A DNA stretch of 64,000 nt from Paucihalobacter ruber (GCF_006494535.1 NZ_VHIQ01000002.1:496001-560000); one strand, 5' to 3'. Counted from the first letter of the stretch, positions 27,226 through 37,034 are shown. Notes: generated from the sequence alone by a model not told the origin. Numbers and translations: made by a program.

Positions 27226-28266
27226 ATGTTTCAACTCGAAGAAAAAATATGGATTACCGCCTTTGCCATTATTCCAATAATGGGCTTGGTGTTCATGTTA
27301 TTTACTATTTGGAAATCTAAAAGGCAAAAGAAATTTGCCGAAGCCCGATTACTCGATAAACTAAGTCCTAACAGGTCTTTATTTAAGTCTATCCTGAAGT
27401 TTATGGCACTTGCTTTTGCTATTGCTTTTATAATTATAGCACTTATTAATCCTAAAATTGGGACAAAATTAGAAACCGTAAGAAGCGAAGGTATCGATAT
27501 TGTTTTTGCAGTTGATGTATCAAAAAGTATGCTAGCCGAAGATATTGCGCCAAACAGACTTGAAAAATCCAGACAACTGGTATCGCAAATTATCAATAGT
27601 CTGGTTAGCGATAGAATAGGAATTATAGCTTATGCCGGTAAGGCATTTCCGCAGCTGCCTATTACAACGGATTACGCCGCGGGGAAACTTTTTTTACAAG
27701 GTTTAAATACCGATATGATTTCTTCGCAAGGAACTGCTATAAGCGAAGCTATTGAGCTCTCCAGAGGTTATTTTTCCGACAGCGGACAAACCAATAAGGT
27801 ACTTATTATTATTTCAGATGGTGAAGATCACGGTGAGATTTCTGCAGCAGAAGCCGCTAACAAGGCGGTTAACGACGGTATTAAAATCATCACCATTGGT
27901 GTTGGTGATGTTAAAGGCGGACCAATCCCCATTAAAAGAAATGGTGTAGTTCTCAATTATAAAACAGATCAGAATGGTGAAACCGTTATCACTAAATTAG
28001 ATGAAGAGAATTTAAAAGCCATAGCAGCAAGTGGTAACGGAATTTATCTCAATGGAAGAAACACAGCATCGGTGGTAGAATCGTTAAAAGAAGTATTTGA
28101 CAACATTGAAAAAACCGAATTCGAATCGCAACAAGTAGCCGATTTTAAAGACCAGTTTCAGTGGTTTTTAGGCATAGGTTTTGCACTATTGTTTATTGAT
28201 ATTTTCTTATTAGAAAGAAAAACAGCCTGGTTAAGAAAACTCAATTTGTTTAATGAAAACATTTAA
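27226..28266 (+). CDS. batB: BatB, von Willebrand A membrane protein
   Basis: A 346-residue paralogue of BatA: two N-terminal transmembrane helices, a vWA domain with MIDAS FAVDVSKSM and IISDGEDHGE, and a C-terminal transmembrane helix (WFLGIGFALLFIDIFLL). BatA and BatB are thought to form a complex with the TPR protein BatC. Gene order and spacing are canonical. Confidence 0.94.
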   Translation: MFQLEEKIWITAFAIIPIMGLVFMLFTIWKSKRQKKFAEARLLDKLSPNRSLFKSILKFMALAFAIAFIIIALINPKIGTKLETVRSEGIDIVFAVDVSKSMLAEDIAPNRLEKSRQLVSQIINSLVSDRIGIIAYAGKAFPQLPITTDYAAGKLFLQGLNTDMISSQGTAISEAIELSRGYFSDSGQTNKVLIIISDGEDHGEISAAEAANKAVNDGIKIITIGVGDVKGGPIPIKRNGVVLNYKTDQNGETVITKLDEENLKAIAASGNGIYLNGRNTASVVESLKEVFDNIEKTEFESQQVADFKDQFQWFLGIGFALLFIDIFLLERKTAWLRKLNLFNENI

Positions 28267-28342
28267 ATCAAACATTTAAAATAGTTTTAACTAATAAAAA
28301 ATAAGGGTTTTATAACTTCGTAATTAAATTTAAAAGATCTGT

Positions 28343-29209
28343 ATGAACACATTTAACTTAAACAAATTTGTTGGCTTATGCATCATTTGGTTGGCACCTT
28401 TTGTTTTAAGTGCTCAAAATGATGTAGATAAAGAATTGATAAATAAGCAAAATAAAGCTAGTTTATATGTAATTGAAGGTAATGAAAACCTAAGCAATGA
28501 AGATTTTATAAAGGCAGAAATGGCATACAGAAAGGCTATTTCGAAACAACCCAACAAGGCTGCGGCCACATATAATTTGGGATATGGCTATTATAAAGAA
28601 GGTAATTTAGAAGAATCGCTTTATCGCAATCAACAAGCAGCTAACGATGCTACTTCAAAGGAAGAGAAGCACAGAGCATTTCACAATATAGGTAATATTT
28701 TAATGAAAAATGAACGCTGCAAAGATGCCGTTGAAGCCTACAAAAATGCTTTGAGAAATAATCCCTCCGATGATGAAACCCGCTACAATTTAGCCATGGC
28801 TAAAGAATGTGCCAAAAACGAACAAGATGCGGGCGATAAAGACGATGAAGACAGCGAAGACAAAAAAGACGAGAAAGACCAGAAAGATCAGGAGCAACAA
28901 GACCAGGATAAAAAAGATCAGGAAGGCGACGAAAACGATGATCAAAATAACCAGGGCGATGAAGATAAAAAAGATGGTGACGATAAAGAAGATGAAGAAG
29001 GTAAGCCTAAAGATGATAAAGACCAAAACGATAAAGGAGATCAACAAGAAAAACAACAAGAACAACCAAAGCCTAGACCCGGTACATTAAATAATCAGCA
29101 GATAAGAAATTTGCTCGAAGCTTTAAACGATAAAGAATCAAAGGTTCAGGAAAAAATAAATGCCGAAAAACAAAAAGGTGCAAAGGTTAAAAACGAGAAA
29201 GATTGGTAA
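28343..29209 (+). CDS. batC: BatC, TPR protein with acidic/lysine-rich tail
   Basis: A 288-residue exported protein (signal peptide ending VLSAQ). It has three TPR units (about 45-155, EMAYRKAISKQPNKAAATYNLGY ...). A strongly charged low-complexity stretch rich in D, E, K and Q (about 160-250) and a Gln/Asn-containing C-terminus follow. TPRs probably bind BatA/BatB. The charged tract may expand or contract, because its DNA is repetitive. Confidence 0.9.
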   Translation: MNTFNLNKFVGLCIIWLAPFVLSAQNDVDKELINKQNKASLYVIEGNENLSNEDFIKAEMAYRKAISKQPNKAAATYNLGYGYYKEGNLEESLYRNQQAANDATSKEEKHRAFHNIGNILMKNERCKDAVEAYKNALRNNPSDDETRYNLAMAKECAKNEQDAGDKDDEDSEDKKDEKDQKDQEQQDQDKKDQEGDENDDQNNQGDEDKKDGDDKEDEEGKPKDDKDQNDKGDQQEKQQEQPKPRPGTLNNQQIRNLLEALNDKESKVQEKINAEKQKGAKVKNEKDW

Positions 29210-29260
29210 ACAGTTGTAAGCTTTATACTAAGAAACAGATGTAATGCCGATTGAAGAATT

Positions 29261-31021
29261 ATGAATTTGAAAACTCACATAACACTTATTTTACTATTGA
29301 TTTCGGTTTCAATTTCTGCCCAAGTGCAGTTTGAAGCCAAACTCAGTAAAAACAAACTAGGCGTTAATGAACGGTTGCGTATTGATTTTGAGATGAATCA
29401 GGATGGTGACAATTTTGTGCCACCCGATTTTTCAGATTTCACAGTGGTTGGTGGTCCCAACACATCGGTGAGTAATACCTGGATTAATGGTAAGCGATCT
29501 TTCAAAAAAACATATTCTTATTTTCTGGCACCTAAAAGAGTTGGGAAATTCACCATAAAACAGGCAGTGATTGAAATTGATGGCGAAGTTTATAAAACTT
29601 TTCCTGTAAATGTTGAGGTCACGCCGGCTGTAGAATTGCCCAAAGATCCCAATGATCCTGATTATGTAGCATCGCAAAACATTCATTTGGTAGCTGAAGT
29701 TTCAAAAACAAGTCCGTATCTAAACGAGCCTGTAACGGTGGTTTATAAGTTGTATGTATCGCCTTCAACAGGCGTGAGCAACTGGCGTGAAATCGATAAT
29801 CCGAAGTATTCAGACTTTTGGAGCCAAAATATTCCAATTAAAAACATTTCAGTTCAAAATGGTCAGTTTAATGGGGAAGAGTATCGCTTTGTAGAATTGC
29901 GAAAAACGGTCTTGTATCCTCAAAAATCGGGCGAATTAAAGATTGAACCCTTAAGCTTGGATGTTACCGTTGAAGTACCCACCAACCGTCGCGACTTTTT
30001 TGGCGGCCGCATGATGACTCAGGTCAACCAGCGTGTTACCGCAGGTGGCAGAACCATTAAGGTAAAGCCTCTGCCTGAGCAAGGTAAACCCGAAAATTTT
30101 ACAGGCGCTGTGGGCGATTTTGATTTGGTGGTTTCAACATCAAAAAACCAGTTGAATGCCACAGAGTCTTTGCAATTGACTGTTGAAGTTTCCGGAAAGG
30201 GAAACTTGAAACTGTTTGAGTTGCCCAAACCAAAATTTCCAAGTGCATTAGAAGTATACGATCCTGTTAAAAATGATCAGGTTAATACGGCCTTAGACGG
30301 CATGTACGGTACAAGAATAGAAAACTATACCATTGTGCCACAATTCAAAGGCAAGTATCCAATACCCGGTATATCTTTTTCTTATTTCGATCCTAAAACA
30401 GAGCAGTATAAAACAATTACATCTAATGAAATGTTGATAGATGTTCTTGAAGATCCTAATAACCCAATAACAGCAACTCCCGCAACCCCTAATTTAAAAC
30501 AACCCGTTGTTGCCAGTAATGCGTTCGCCTACATCAAAACCACAACCAAATTAGAGCCCCTAGAAAAATCTTATTTTTTTAGATCTAAAGTGTTCTGGGC
30601 TTCATTAATTGCCCCACTTTTGGCAATTCCCCTGGCCATGGTTTTTAGAAGAAGACGCGAAACCTATCTTGCTGACGAATCTGGAAACAAACGACGAGCT
30701 GCCGACAGGTTGGCTAAAAAATTCCTCGGAAGTGCTAAAAAATCGCTTGGCAACAAAGAAGTATTTTACGAAGCGCTCGAAAGAGCCTTACACAATTATT
30801 TAAAGGCAAAATTGGGCATTGAAACCAGCGAGTTTACTAAAGATAAAATAGAATCGCTCTTAACAGAAAGAGAAGTAAGTAACGAAACTGTAAACAGCTT
30901 TTTGAATGTACTTGAAAGTTGTGAATTGGCGCGATATGCACCGGTCACCAACGTTATGATGCAGCAAGATTACGATAATGCTGCTACTGCTATATCTGCA
31001 ATAGATAAACAAATTAGGTAA
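29261..31021 (+). CDS. batD: BatD family protein
   Basis: A 586-residue protein: signal peptide (ISVSISAQ), several extracytoplasmic Ig-like beta domains (FEAKLSKNKLGVNERLRIDFEM ...), one transmembrane helix (about 446-465, FWASLIAPLLAIPLAMVF), and a cytosolic helical tail that ends with a conserved LARYAPVTNVMMQQDY. This is the BatD arrangement, with normal length. The batE start lies one base after the batD stop. Confidence 0.92.
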   Translation: MNLKTHITLILLLISVSISAQVQFEAKLSKNKLGVNERLRIDFEMNQDGDNFVPPDFSDFTVVGGPNTSVSNTWINGKRSFKKTYSYFLAPKRVGKFTIKQAVIEIDGEVYKTFPVNVEVTPAVELPKDPNDPDYVASQNIHLVAEVSKTSPYLNEPVTVVYKLYVSPSTGVSNWREIDNPKYSDFWSQNIPIKNISVQNGQFNGEEYRFVELRKTVLYPQKSGELKIEPLSLDVTVEVPTNRRDFFGGRMMTQVNQRVTAGGRTIKVKPLPEQGKPENFTGAVGDFDLVVSTSKNQLNATESLQLTVEVSGKGNLKLFELPKPKFPSALEVYDPVKNDQVNTALDGMYGTRIENYTIVPQFKGKYPIPGISFSYFDPKTEQYKTITSNEMLIDVLEDPNNPITATPATPNLKQPVVASNAFAYIKTTTKLEPLEKSYFFRSKVFWASLIAPLLAIPLAMVFRRRRETYLADESGNKRRAADRLAKKFLGSAKKSLGNKEVFYEALERALHNYLKAKLGIETSEFTKDKIESLLTEREVSNETVNSFLNVLESCELARYAPVTNVMMQQDYDNAATAISAIDKQIR

Positions 31022-31022
31022 T

Positions 31023-31799
31023 ATGGCTAGAAAGTTAATTTATACCGGTTTTTTTATTGTTTTAGGATTTTTGTTTCTACTAAATACTAATAATTACCAA
31101 CCTCAAAACTCACAGTTATTTGAGGGGGCGAATAACTATTATAATGAAGGCGAATTTGAATTGGCTATTGAAAATTACGAAAGAATTATCAGCAATGGAG
31201 AACACTCTCCCGAAGTATATTTTAATCTAGCCAATGCTTACTACAAATCTAATAACATTCCTTCAAGTATCTATTATTACGAAAAAGCCTTAAAGCTTAA
31301 ACCCGGCGATACAGATATTATCAATAACCTAGGCTTTGCACAAAATATGACCATCGATGAAATTGCGGCAACACCTCAAGTTGGTTTTAATAGAATCTAC
31401 AGTAATTTGGTGGATACTTTTAGCTTTGATAATTGGTCTAAAATTGCGGTTGCAGCGATAGTAGTATTTGTTGTTTTATTTTTGCTCTATTATTTTTCGG
31501 CAAACACAAATTTTAAACGCGCCACTTTTATTGGTAGTTTTGTTGGTATTATAGTGGCCATGTTTTCTTTATTTATGGCTTTTCAAAAGCAAAGCATTGA
31601 TGATAAATTTGACGAAGCCATTGTTTTTTCAAAATCTATCGATATTAAAAGCGAACCCAATTCAAGTAGTAACAACCTCTTTAGACTTCATGAAGGCACC
31701 AAGGTAAAAATTATAGACAATTTATCGGGTTGGAGTCATATTGAAATAGCCGACGGCCAAAAAGGCTGGATTCCTTCAGAAACAATAAAAGTGCTTTAA
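31023..31799 (+). CDS. batE: BatE, TPR and SH3 domain membrane protein
   Basis: A 258-residue protein with an N-terminal hydrophobic helix, two TPR units (about 36-110), two transmembrane helices (about 140-185) and a C-terminal bacterial SH3 domain (about 200-258, SIDIKSEPNSSSNNLFRLHEGTKVKII ... GWIPSETI). This is the last gene of the bat operon. The SH3 domain suggests peptidoglycan or protein binding outside the cell membrane. Confidence 0.9.
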   Translation: MARKLIYTGFFIVLGFLFLLNTNNYQPQNSQLFEGANNYYNEGEFELAIENYERIISNGEHSPEVYFNLANAYYKSNNIPSSIYYYEKALKLKPGDTDIINNLGFAQNMTIDEIAATPQVGFNRIYSNLVDTFSFDNWSKIAVAAIVVFVVLFLLYYFSANTNFKRATFIGSFVGIIVAMFSLFMAFQKQSIDDKFDEAIVFSKSIDIKSEPNSSSNNLFRLHEGTKVKIIDNLSGWSHIEIADGQKGWIPSETIKVL

Positions 31800-31870
31800 C
31801 GCCGATTTATTATACAAAAGCTTGAGCATTCAATTACAAATGTTATCTTTACAAAGCTATTGTTTAGGTA

Positions 31871-32167
31871 ATGAAAAGTAAGTTGTCTTCAGTAATTTTG
31901 GTTTTTGTATTTATGTCGTTTATTGCAACGCCTACACTAGTATATGCTTTTAACTTAGACCTCGACACTTCAGTATGTTTTCAAATGAGTGAAGAAGAAC
32001 AAGAAACCATTTCCAAAATTGATATCAAACAAATATTTAAAGAAACTAGTGCTTATTTTTCATTTGAAGGTAAAAATCCAAGTAACAACAGTCTTTTCTA
32101 TAAAGAGCTTCATATCGAGACGATACTATTAACAACCTTTTCTCCACCTCCCGAATTTTTGTTTTAG
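31871..32167 (+). CDS. Small exported protein of unknown function
   Basis: A 98-residue product with a signal peptide (LVFVFMSFIATPTLVYA), an acidic middle and a C-terminus ending TTFSPPPEFLF. The PPPE ending resembles small flavobacterial proteins encoded next to transporters, but no function is known. It lies between the bat operon and the SulP gene and may be co-transcribed with the latter (68 bp gap). Confidence 0.6.
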   Translation: MKSKLSSVILVFVFMSFIATPTLVYAFNLDLDTSVCFQMSEEEQETISKIDIKQIFKETSAYFSFEGKNPSNNSLFYKELHIETILLTTFSPPPEFLF

Positions 32168-32235
32168 TCCAGTCAAACCTATTATCTTAATTCAATCATT
32201 TTATCATTGCTCCTTTTTGGAGCACATTTTACGTT

Positions 32236-33798
32236 ATGTTTAAAACATTTAAAAACGATTTTCCTGCCAGTATTGTAGTATTTTTTGTAGCCTTACCACT
32301 TTGTTTGGGCATTGCCTTAGCATCAGATGCGCCGCCGCTTTCAGGCCTTATCGCCGGTATCATTGGCGGTGTAATTGTAGGTACATTAAGCGGTTCAAAA
32401 ATAGGTGTTTCGGGCCCTGCAGCAGGGTTGGCGGCTATTGTGGCAGTAGCAATTGCCGAACTTGGAAGCTTCGAGGCCTTTCTGCTGGCTGTTGTTTTAG
32501 CCGGCGTTATTCAAATTTTATTTGGGGTACTCAGGTTTGGTGTTATAGGTTACTTTTTTCCAAACAGCGTGATTGTTGGAATGCTAACAGGTATAGGGAT
32601 CTTTATAATCTTGAAACAAATCCCGCATTTGTTTGGTTATGATGCGGCTGCCAATGGAGATTCTACTTTTGTGGCTTTATTCAATATGTTCAAATCAATT
32701 TCAATTGGGCCTCTCATTATTGGCGCCATTGGGTTGGCCATAATCATGCTTTGGGATAAAGTTTTAGGGCCTAAACACAAAATCTTTAAACTTGTTCAAG
32801 GCCCAATTGTTGCAGTGTTGGTGTGTACAATTTTGAAATTAATATTTGATAATACATCGCTTGAAATTACGGGCAGTCAATTGGTTCGGGTTCCGGTGGC
32901 CGAAAGTTTATCGGAGTATGCAGGATTTTTATCTTTTCCCGATTTCTCTTATTTGAGCAATCCTGCTATTTATACAGTAGCATTTACAATAGCTTTGGTA
33001 GCAAGTTTAGAAACGCTTTTAAGTGTTGAGGCAACCGATAAATTAGACCCTGAAAAGAATATAACACCCACCAATAGAGAGTTATTTGCTCAAGGTATTG
33101 GTAATATGGCATCAGGCTTGATAGGTGGTTTACCTATTACTCAGGTAATTGTGCGAAGCTCTGCAAACGTTCAGTCTAACGCTAAATCAAAAATGTCGGC
33201 AATAATTCATGGATTTTTACTTTTAATTGCTGTTATTTCAATCCCGATATTATTAAATCATATACCTAATGCTGTACTAGCTTCGGTGTTAATAATTGTT
33301 GGTTACAAATTGGCCAAACCAGCATTATTTAAAAAGTTCTGGGATAGAGGTTGGACGCAGTTTTTACCATTTATAATTACCGTTGTGGTTATTGTTGGAA
33401 AAGATTTGCTTTGGGGCATTTTCACCGGTTTAACCATTGGTATTTTTGTAGTGTTGCTAAAGAGTTTTCAAAACTCTATGTTTTTACACAAGAAGGAAAG
33501 TGCCGATAAACACATAGTTAAGATGGTACTTGCTGAAGAGGTGACGTTTTTAAATAAAGCAGCAGTTCAACAGGCACTTAATGACATTCCGAAAGATTCA
33601 GCAATAGAAATAGATATAAGAAAAACCAAATACTTAGATTATGACGTTATTGAAATACTTGAAGATTTTAGTATTCATGCCAAGATTAAAAATATAAATA
33701 TTGTGGTTAAATCTGAACGCGGTGTCTTTGAAAATCCTACGAGTTTTATCGATTTGATGAAACTTGAAAAGAACGAAGCGCATATTGCCGTGGAATAA
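32236..33798 (+). CDS. SulP family inorganic anion transporter (probable bicarbonate)
   Basis: A 520-residue SulP/SLC26 protein. About 11-14 hydrophobic segments begin DFPASIVVFFVALPLCLGIALASDAPP, with the conserved GTLSGSKIGVSGPAAGL motif. A C-terminal STAS domain follows (about 410-515, EVTFLNKAAVQQALNDIP). SulP members carry sulfate or bicarbonate. The beta carbonic anhydrase 48 bp downstream and an SbtA-type permease next door argue for bicarbonate (BicA-like role) here. The substrate is inferred from context, not from a diagnostic residue. Confidence 0.9.
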   Translation: MFKTFKNDFPASIVVFFVALPLCLGIALASDAPPLSGLIAGIIGGVIVGTLSGSKIGVSGPAAGLAAIVAVAIAELGSFEAFLLAVVLAGVIQILFGVLRFGVIGYFFPNSVIVGMLTGIGIFIILKQIPHLFGYDAAANGDSTFVALFNMFKSISIGPLIIGAIGLAIIMLWDKVLGPKHKIFKLVQGPIVAVLVCTILKLIFDNTSLEITGSQLVRVPVAESLSEYAGFLSFPDFSYLSNPAIYTVAFTIALVASLETLLSVEATDKLDPEKNITPTNRELFAQGIGNMASGLIGGLPITQVIVRSSANVQSNAKSKMSAIIHGFLLLIAVISIPILLNHIPNAVLASVLIIVGYKLAKPALFKKFWDRGWTQFLPFIITVVVIVGKDLLWGIFTGLTIGIFVVLLKSFQNSMFLHKKESADKHIVKMVLAEEVTFLNKAAVQQALNDIPKDSAIEIDIRKTKYLDYDVIEILEDFSIHAKIKNINIVVKSERGVFENPTSFIDLMKLEKNEAHIAVE

Positions 33799-33845
33799 TG
33801 TATTAATCAAATTAAATAAAGAACTCTAACTTAAATATTATTATC

Positions 33846-34487
33846 ATGTCAAATATATTTTATAAAGGACTACTCGACAACAACAAGAAGTGGTCTGAGG
33901 GCAAGATTAATGAAGACGCCGATTTTTTTAACAAGTTATCCAAACTTCAAAAACCACCGGTACTTTGGATAGGTTGTGCTGATAGTCGTGTGCCTGCCAA
34001 CGAAATTACCGGGACCAAACCCGGTGAAATATTTGTACATCGAAATATAGCCAATATGGTGGTGCATACTGATTTAAACATGCTAAGTGTTTTAGATTAC
34101 GCGGTTAATCATTTGAGTGTGAAGCATATTATTGTTTGTGGTCATTATGGCTGTGGCGGGGTACAAGCTGCTATGCAGAATAAAGATTTAGGTCTCATCA
34201 ATAAATGGATTAGAAATATTAAAGAAGTCTATAAAGAATATAGGCAAGAAATAAATGCATTGGAAACAGAGAAGGAGAGATTGGATTTACTTGTTGAACT
34301 CAATGTGAAAGCACAGGTATTGGATTTAGCTAAAACTTCTATTGTTCAAAAGGCATGGAAAAATAATAAAGGTTTAAAAATTCACGGTTGGGTCTATGGT
34401 TTAGATAATGGTATCATCAAAGATTTAAAGGTGTCTATGTCTAATACTGAAGCTTTAGACGATATATTTGTTTTAGATTTAGACTAG
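33846..34487 (+). CDS. can: Beta-class carbonic anhydrase
   Basis: A 213-residue enzyme with the beta-CA zinc site: C44, with D46 and R48 in GCADSR, then H100 and C103 in VCGHYGCGG. It interconverts CO2 and bicarbonate in the cytosol. Length is typical of the Can/plant-type group. It lies directly after the SulP gene and its last codons overlap (4 bp) the stop of the convergent SbtA-type permease gene. Confidence 0.95.
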   Translation: MSNIFYKGLLDNNKKWSEGKINEDADFFNKLSKLQKPPVLWIGCADSRVPANEITGTKPGEIFVHRNIANMVVHTDLNMLSVLDYAVNHLSVKHIIVCGHYGCGGVQAAMQNKDLGLINKWIRNIKEVYKEYRQEINALETEKERLDLLVELNVKAQVLDLAKTSIVQKAWKNNKGLKIHGWVYGLDNGIIKDLKVSMSNTEALDDIFVLDLD

Positions 34488-35446
34488 CCCAATTCAATTA
34501 TTGCAAAATATAAAGGCATTCCCAGGGTAATATTAAACGGGAAGGTAATACCCAAAGCCATAGGGATGTAAAGACCGGCATCGGCTCTTGGTTCGGCTAA
34601 TTTCATAGTAGCAGGTACTGCAATGTACGATGCACTGGCTGCTAAAATGGCCAGTAACAATCTATTGCCCGAACTTTCCATAATAAACTGGCTAAAATAC
34701 GCCACAAATATTCCGTTTACTATAGGTATTACAATTCCGAATAAAAACAAGAACACCCCGTGTTTTCTAAAGCCTTTGATGCGTTTGGCTGTTACCATTC
34801 CCATTTCAAGCAGAAATAACGACAAAAATCCTTTAAATATATCGGTTGTGAAAGGCTCAATACCTCGGGCTTGTTCGGCATCTGCAATTAAACCAATAAT
34901 TAAACTTCCTAATAACATTAAAACACTACCACCTGTTAAGGAGTGTTTTACCAAGCTACCAATAGAAATATCGTTCTTTTTTTCATTGTCAAATAGCATT
35001 ATTAAGATCACACCAATAATAATTGCCGGCACCTCCATAATGGCCATGATGGCTACCATATGTCCACCAAAATCAATGCTTTGTTGTTCTAAAAATGATA
35101 CTGCCGTTACAAATGTTACGGCACTTACAGAACCATACGCTGCAGCAATGGCACCGGCATTAGGCACGCCGATTCGTTTTTTAAGAATAAAAAATGTATA
35201 AATAGGCACCAAAGACGATAAGACAATGGCAAACACGATGGAGTTAAAAATTTCACTGTTAAAATCGCTGTGCGACAATTCTTGACCGCCTTTAAATCCA
35301 ATGGCAAACAGTAAGTACAGCGATATAAATTTGGAGGAATTTTCAGGAATTTTCAAATCGCTTTTTAAAGCGGTTGCAATAATCCCCAATAAAAAGAACA
35401 ATAGTACCGGATTGGTAATATTGCTAATAAGAATATCGATATTCAT
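34484..35446 (-). CDS. sbtA: SbtA-type sodium-dependent bicarbonate permease
   Basis: A 320-residue membrane protein of the SbtA/DUF897 family, with about ten helices in two inverted halves. The N-terminus is ITNPVLLFFLLGIIATALKSDLKIP. Conserved stretches include FAIGFKGGQEL, AAAYGSVSAVTFVTA and AILAASASYIAVPATMKLAEP. Cyanobacterial SbtA imports HCO3- with Na+. The pairing with carbonic anhydrase and a SulP transporter makes a carbon-uptake role likely in this heterotroph. It is transcribed divergently from a LysR gene that may control it. Confidence 0.9.
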   Translation of the reverse strand: MNIDILISNITNPVLLFFLLGIIATALKSDLKIPENSSKFISLYLLFAIGFKGGQELSHSDFNSEIFNSIVFAIVLSSLVPIYTFFILKKRIGVPNAGAIAAAYGSVSAVTFVTAVSFLEQQSIDFGGHMVAIMAIMEVPAIIIGVILIMLFDNEKKNDISIGSLVKHSLTGGSVLMLLGSLIIGLIADAEQARGIEPFTTDIFKGFLSLFLLEMGMVTAKRIKGFRKHGVFLFLFGIVIPIVNGIFVAYFSQFIMESSGNRLLLAILAASASYIAVPATMKLAEPRADAGLYIPMALGITFPFNITLGMPLYFAIIELG

Positions 35447-35467
35447 TTAAAACATTTAAAATTCGTG

Positions 35468-35475
35468 CAAATGTA
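35468..35475 (-). promoter_or_regulatory. Predicted -7 promoter element for sbtA
   Basis: On the minus strand this reads TACATTTG, a TAnnTTTG match about 22 bp upstream of the sbtA start. Confidence 0.45.
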
Positions 35476-35501
35476 AATGCCTTTAATCATAAGTTTTTAT
35501 T

Positions 35502-35509
35502 TAACTTTG
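35502..35509 (+). promoter_or_regulatory. Predicted -7 promoter element for the LysR gene
   Basis: TAACTTTG matches TAnnTTTG, 24 bp upstream of the LysR start. It lies back to back with the sbtA promoter in an 87-bp intergenic gap, so one LysR site could serve both. Confidence 0.5.
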
Positions 35510-35533
35510 TTATTGCTTGTATAAAATATATTT

Positions 35534-36460
35534 ATGAATTTTACATTACACCAACTCAAGGTTTTTTCAGAAGTTGCGCATTTTAAGAGCATCACAAAAG
35601 CTGCTGAGGCGCTTAATATGACGCAACCTGCGGCATCTATTCAGCTTAAAAACTTTCAAGATCAATTTGATATACCTTTATACGATGTGATTGGCAGACA
35701 ACTTTATATCACCGAGTTTGGTAAAGAAATTTACAATGTGGCTCAGGACATACTTAATCAAGTGTCTTCAATTAACTACAAAACCGAGGCTTTTAAGGGT
35801 TTGCTTACCGGGAAACTCAGTATTTCGGTGGTGTCTACCGGTAATTATGTAATGCCTTATTTTTTGAAGGGTTTTTTGCAAAAGCATCCTAATGTAGAAT
35901 TAATGTTAGATGTTTCTAATAAAACGCAGGTTATTAAAGATCTTGAAGATAATTTGGTAGATTTTTCGCTGGTAACCGTAAGTCCGCAACATTTAAAAGT
36001 ACATCAACAAGCCATTATGGGCAATAAACTGCATTTGGTTTCGGCCTACAATAGCCGGCATATCTCTAAATCTAAACTCAACATTAATCAATTAAACGAT
36101 TTGCCGCTTATTTTTAGAGAAGAAGGTTCAGGAACCAGATTTACAATGCAGGAATTTTTTAAAGACTTAAACATCAAGCCTAAAATTCAGTTAGAATTGT
36201 CAACGCACGAAGCTATTATTCAAGCTGTTGTAGCGGATATAGGTGTTTCTATTGTGTCTTTATTGGGAATTAAAAACGAGCTCGAACAAAAAGATTTAAA
36301 AATTGTACCGGTAAAAGGCTTACCGCTTATATCAGAATGGAAATTGATTTGGTTGCAAAGCAAGACTTTGTCACCAGTAGCATTGGCATTTCTGGCATAC
36401 GTGCGTCACAATCAGCAGGACATCTACCATAGCTATTTTAGCTGGCAGGAAAAGTATTAA
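35534..36460 (+). CDS. LysR family transcriptional regulator
   Basis: A 308-residue LTTR with N-terminal winged helix (LHQLKVFSEVAHFKSITKA, then AAEALNMTQPAASIQLK) and a periplasmic-binding-like effector domain (about 90-300). Divergence from the SbtA-type permease gene, with an 87-bp shared regulatory gap, is the classic LTTR layout. Control of inorganic carbon uptake, as for CbbR/CmpR in other bacteria, is a plausible inference. It overlaps the convergent cvpA-like gene by 4 bp. Confidence 0.92.
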   Translation: MNFTLHQLKVFSEVAHFKSITKAAEALNMTQPAASIQLKNFQDQFDIPLYDVIGRQLYITEFGKEIYNVAQDILNQVSSINYKTEAFKGLLTGKLSISVVSTGNYVMPYFLKGFLQKHPNVELMLDVSNKTQVIKDLEDNLVDFSLVTVSPQHLKVHQQAIMGNKLHLVSAYNSRHISKSKLNINQLNDLPLIFREEGSGTRFTMQEFFKDLNIKPKIQLELSTHEAIIQAVVADIGVSIVSLLGIKNELEQKDLKIVPVKGLPLISEWKLIWLQSKTLSPVALAFLAYVRHNQQDIYHSYFSWQEKY

Positions 36461-36972
36461 ACTTCTTCATTAGAAGGTAACAGGTCTTCAAGTTCTGGCA
36501 ATACTTGGGGAAATAGTTGATTGGCCAGGTTGTAAACCGGTTGATATAGCACGCTAGTCTCATCGTCTTGGTTTGGCGCTACATCAATATTCATTCGGTC
36601 TAAAACAATTAAAATCACACTGCATATTAATGCCATTTTAAGCAACCCAAACACGGCACCAAGTAACTTATTGATCCAACCCAATGCTGCAAAATCAGCC
36701 AGTTTGGTTAAGGCTTTTCCTACTAAACTAATTACAAGAACAATGATTACAAAGGTTATGGCAAATGCGGCAATTTTGATATACTGTTCATCCCAGTCAA
36801 ATTTTGAAGACAGCAATTCTGCAGCGTAATTACTAAAATGAATTGCGCCGTAAATACCAAAAATTAAAGCTAATAAAGAAGCAATTTCAACAAAAAGCCC
36901 TTTCATGAGTCCGCGCACCAAACCAAATAATAACAGCACGCCCAAAACAATATCAATTACCGCCATGTTCAT
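36457..36972 (-). CDS. CvpA family membrane protein
   Basis: A 171-residue protein with four hydrophobic helices and the CvpA core (DIVLGVLLLFGLVRGLMKGL, then FVEIASLLALIFGIYGAI). E. coli CvpA is needed for colicin V production and affects envelope robustness; the molecular role is unknown. It is monocistronic and divergent from the next gene. Confidence 0.9.
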   Translation of the reverse strand: MNMAVIDIVLGVLLLFGLVRGLMKGLFVEIASLLALIFGIYGAIHFSNYAAELLSSKFDWDEQYIKIAAFAITFVIIVLVISLVGKALTKLADFAALGWINKLLGAVFGLLKMALICSVILIVLDRMNIDVAPNQDDETSVLYQPVYNLANQLFPQVLPELEDLLPSNEEV

Positions 36973-36992
36973 TATTTTCAGTAAATATAACT

Positions 36993-37000
36993 TAACTTTG
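36993..37000 (+). promoter_or_regulatory. Predicted -7 promoter element for the 118-residue protein gene
   Basis: TAACTTTG matches TAnnTTTG, 34 bp before the start codon. Confidence 0.45.
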
Positions 37001-37034
37001 CCAATCTAAAAATTCGAGAGTTAGCGCAGTTGTT

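Noticed and set aside
28790-29090. Two low-complexity frames in batC
   Set aside because: They are shadows of the repetitive Asp/Glu/Lys/Gln-coding tract in other frames.
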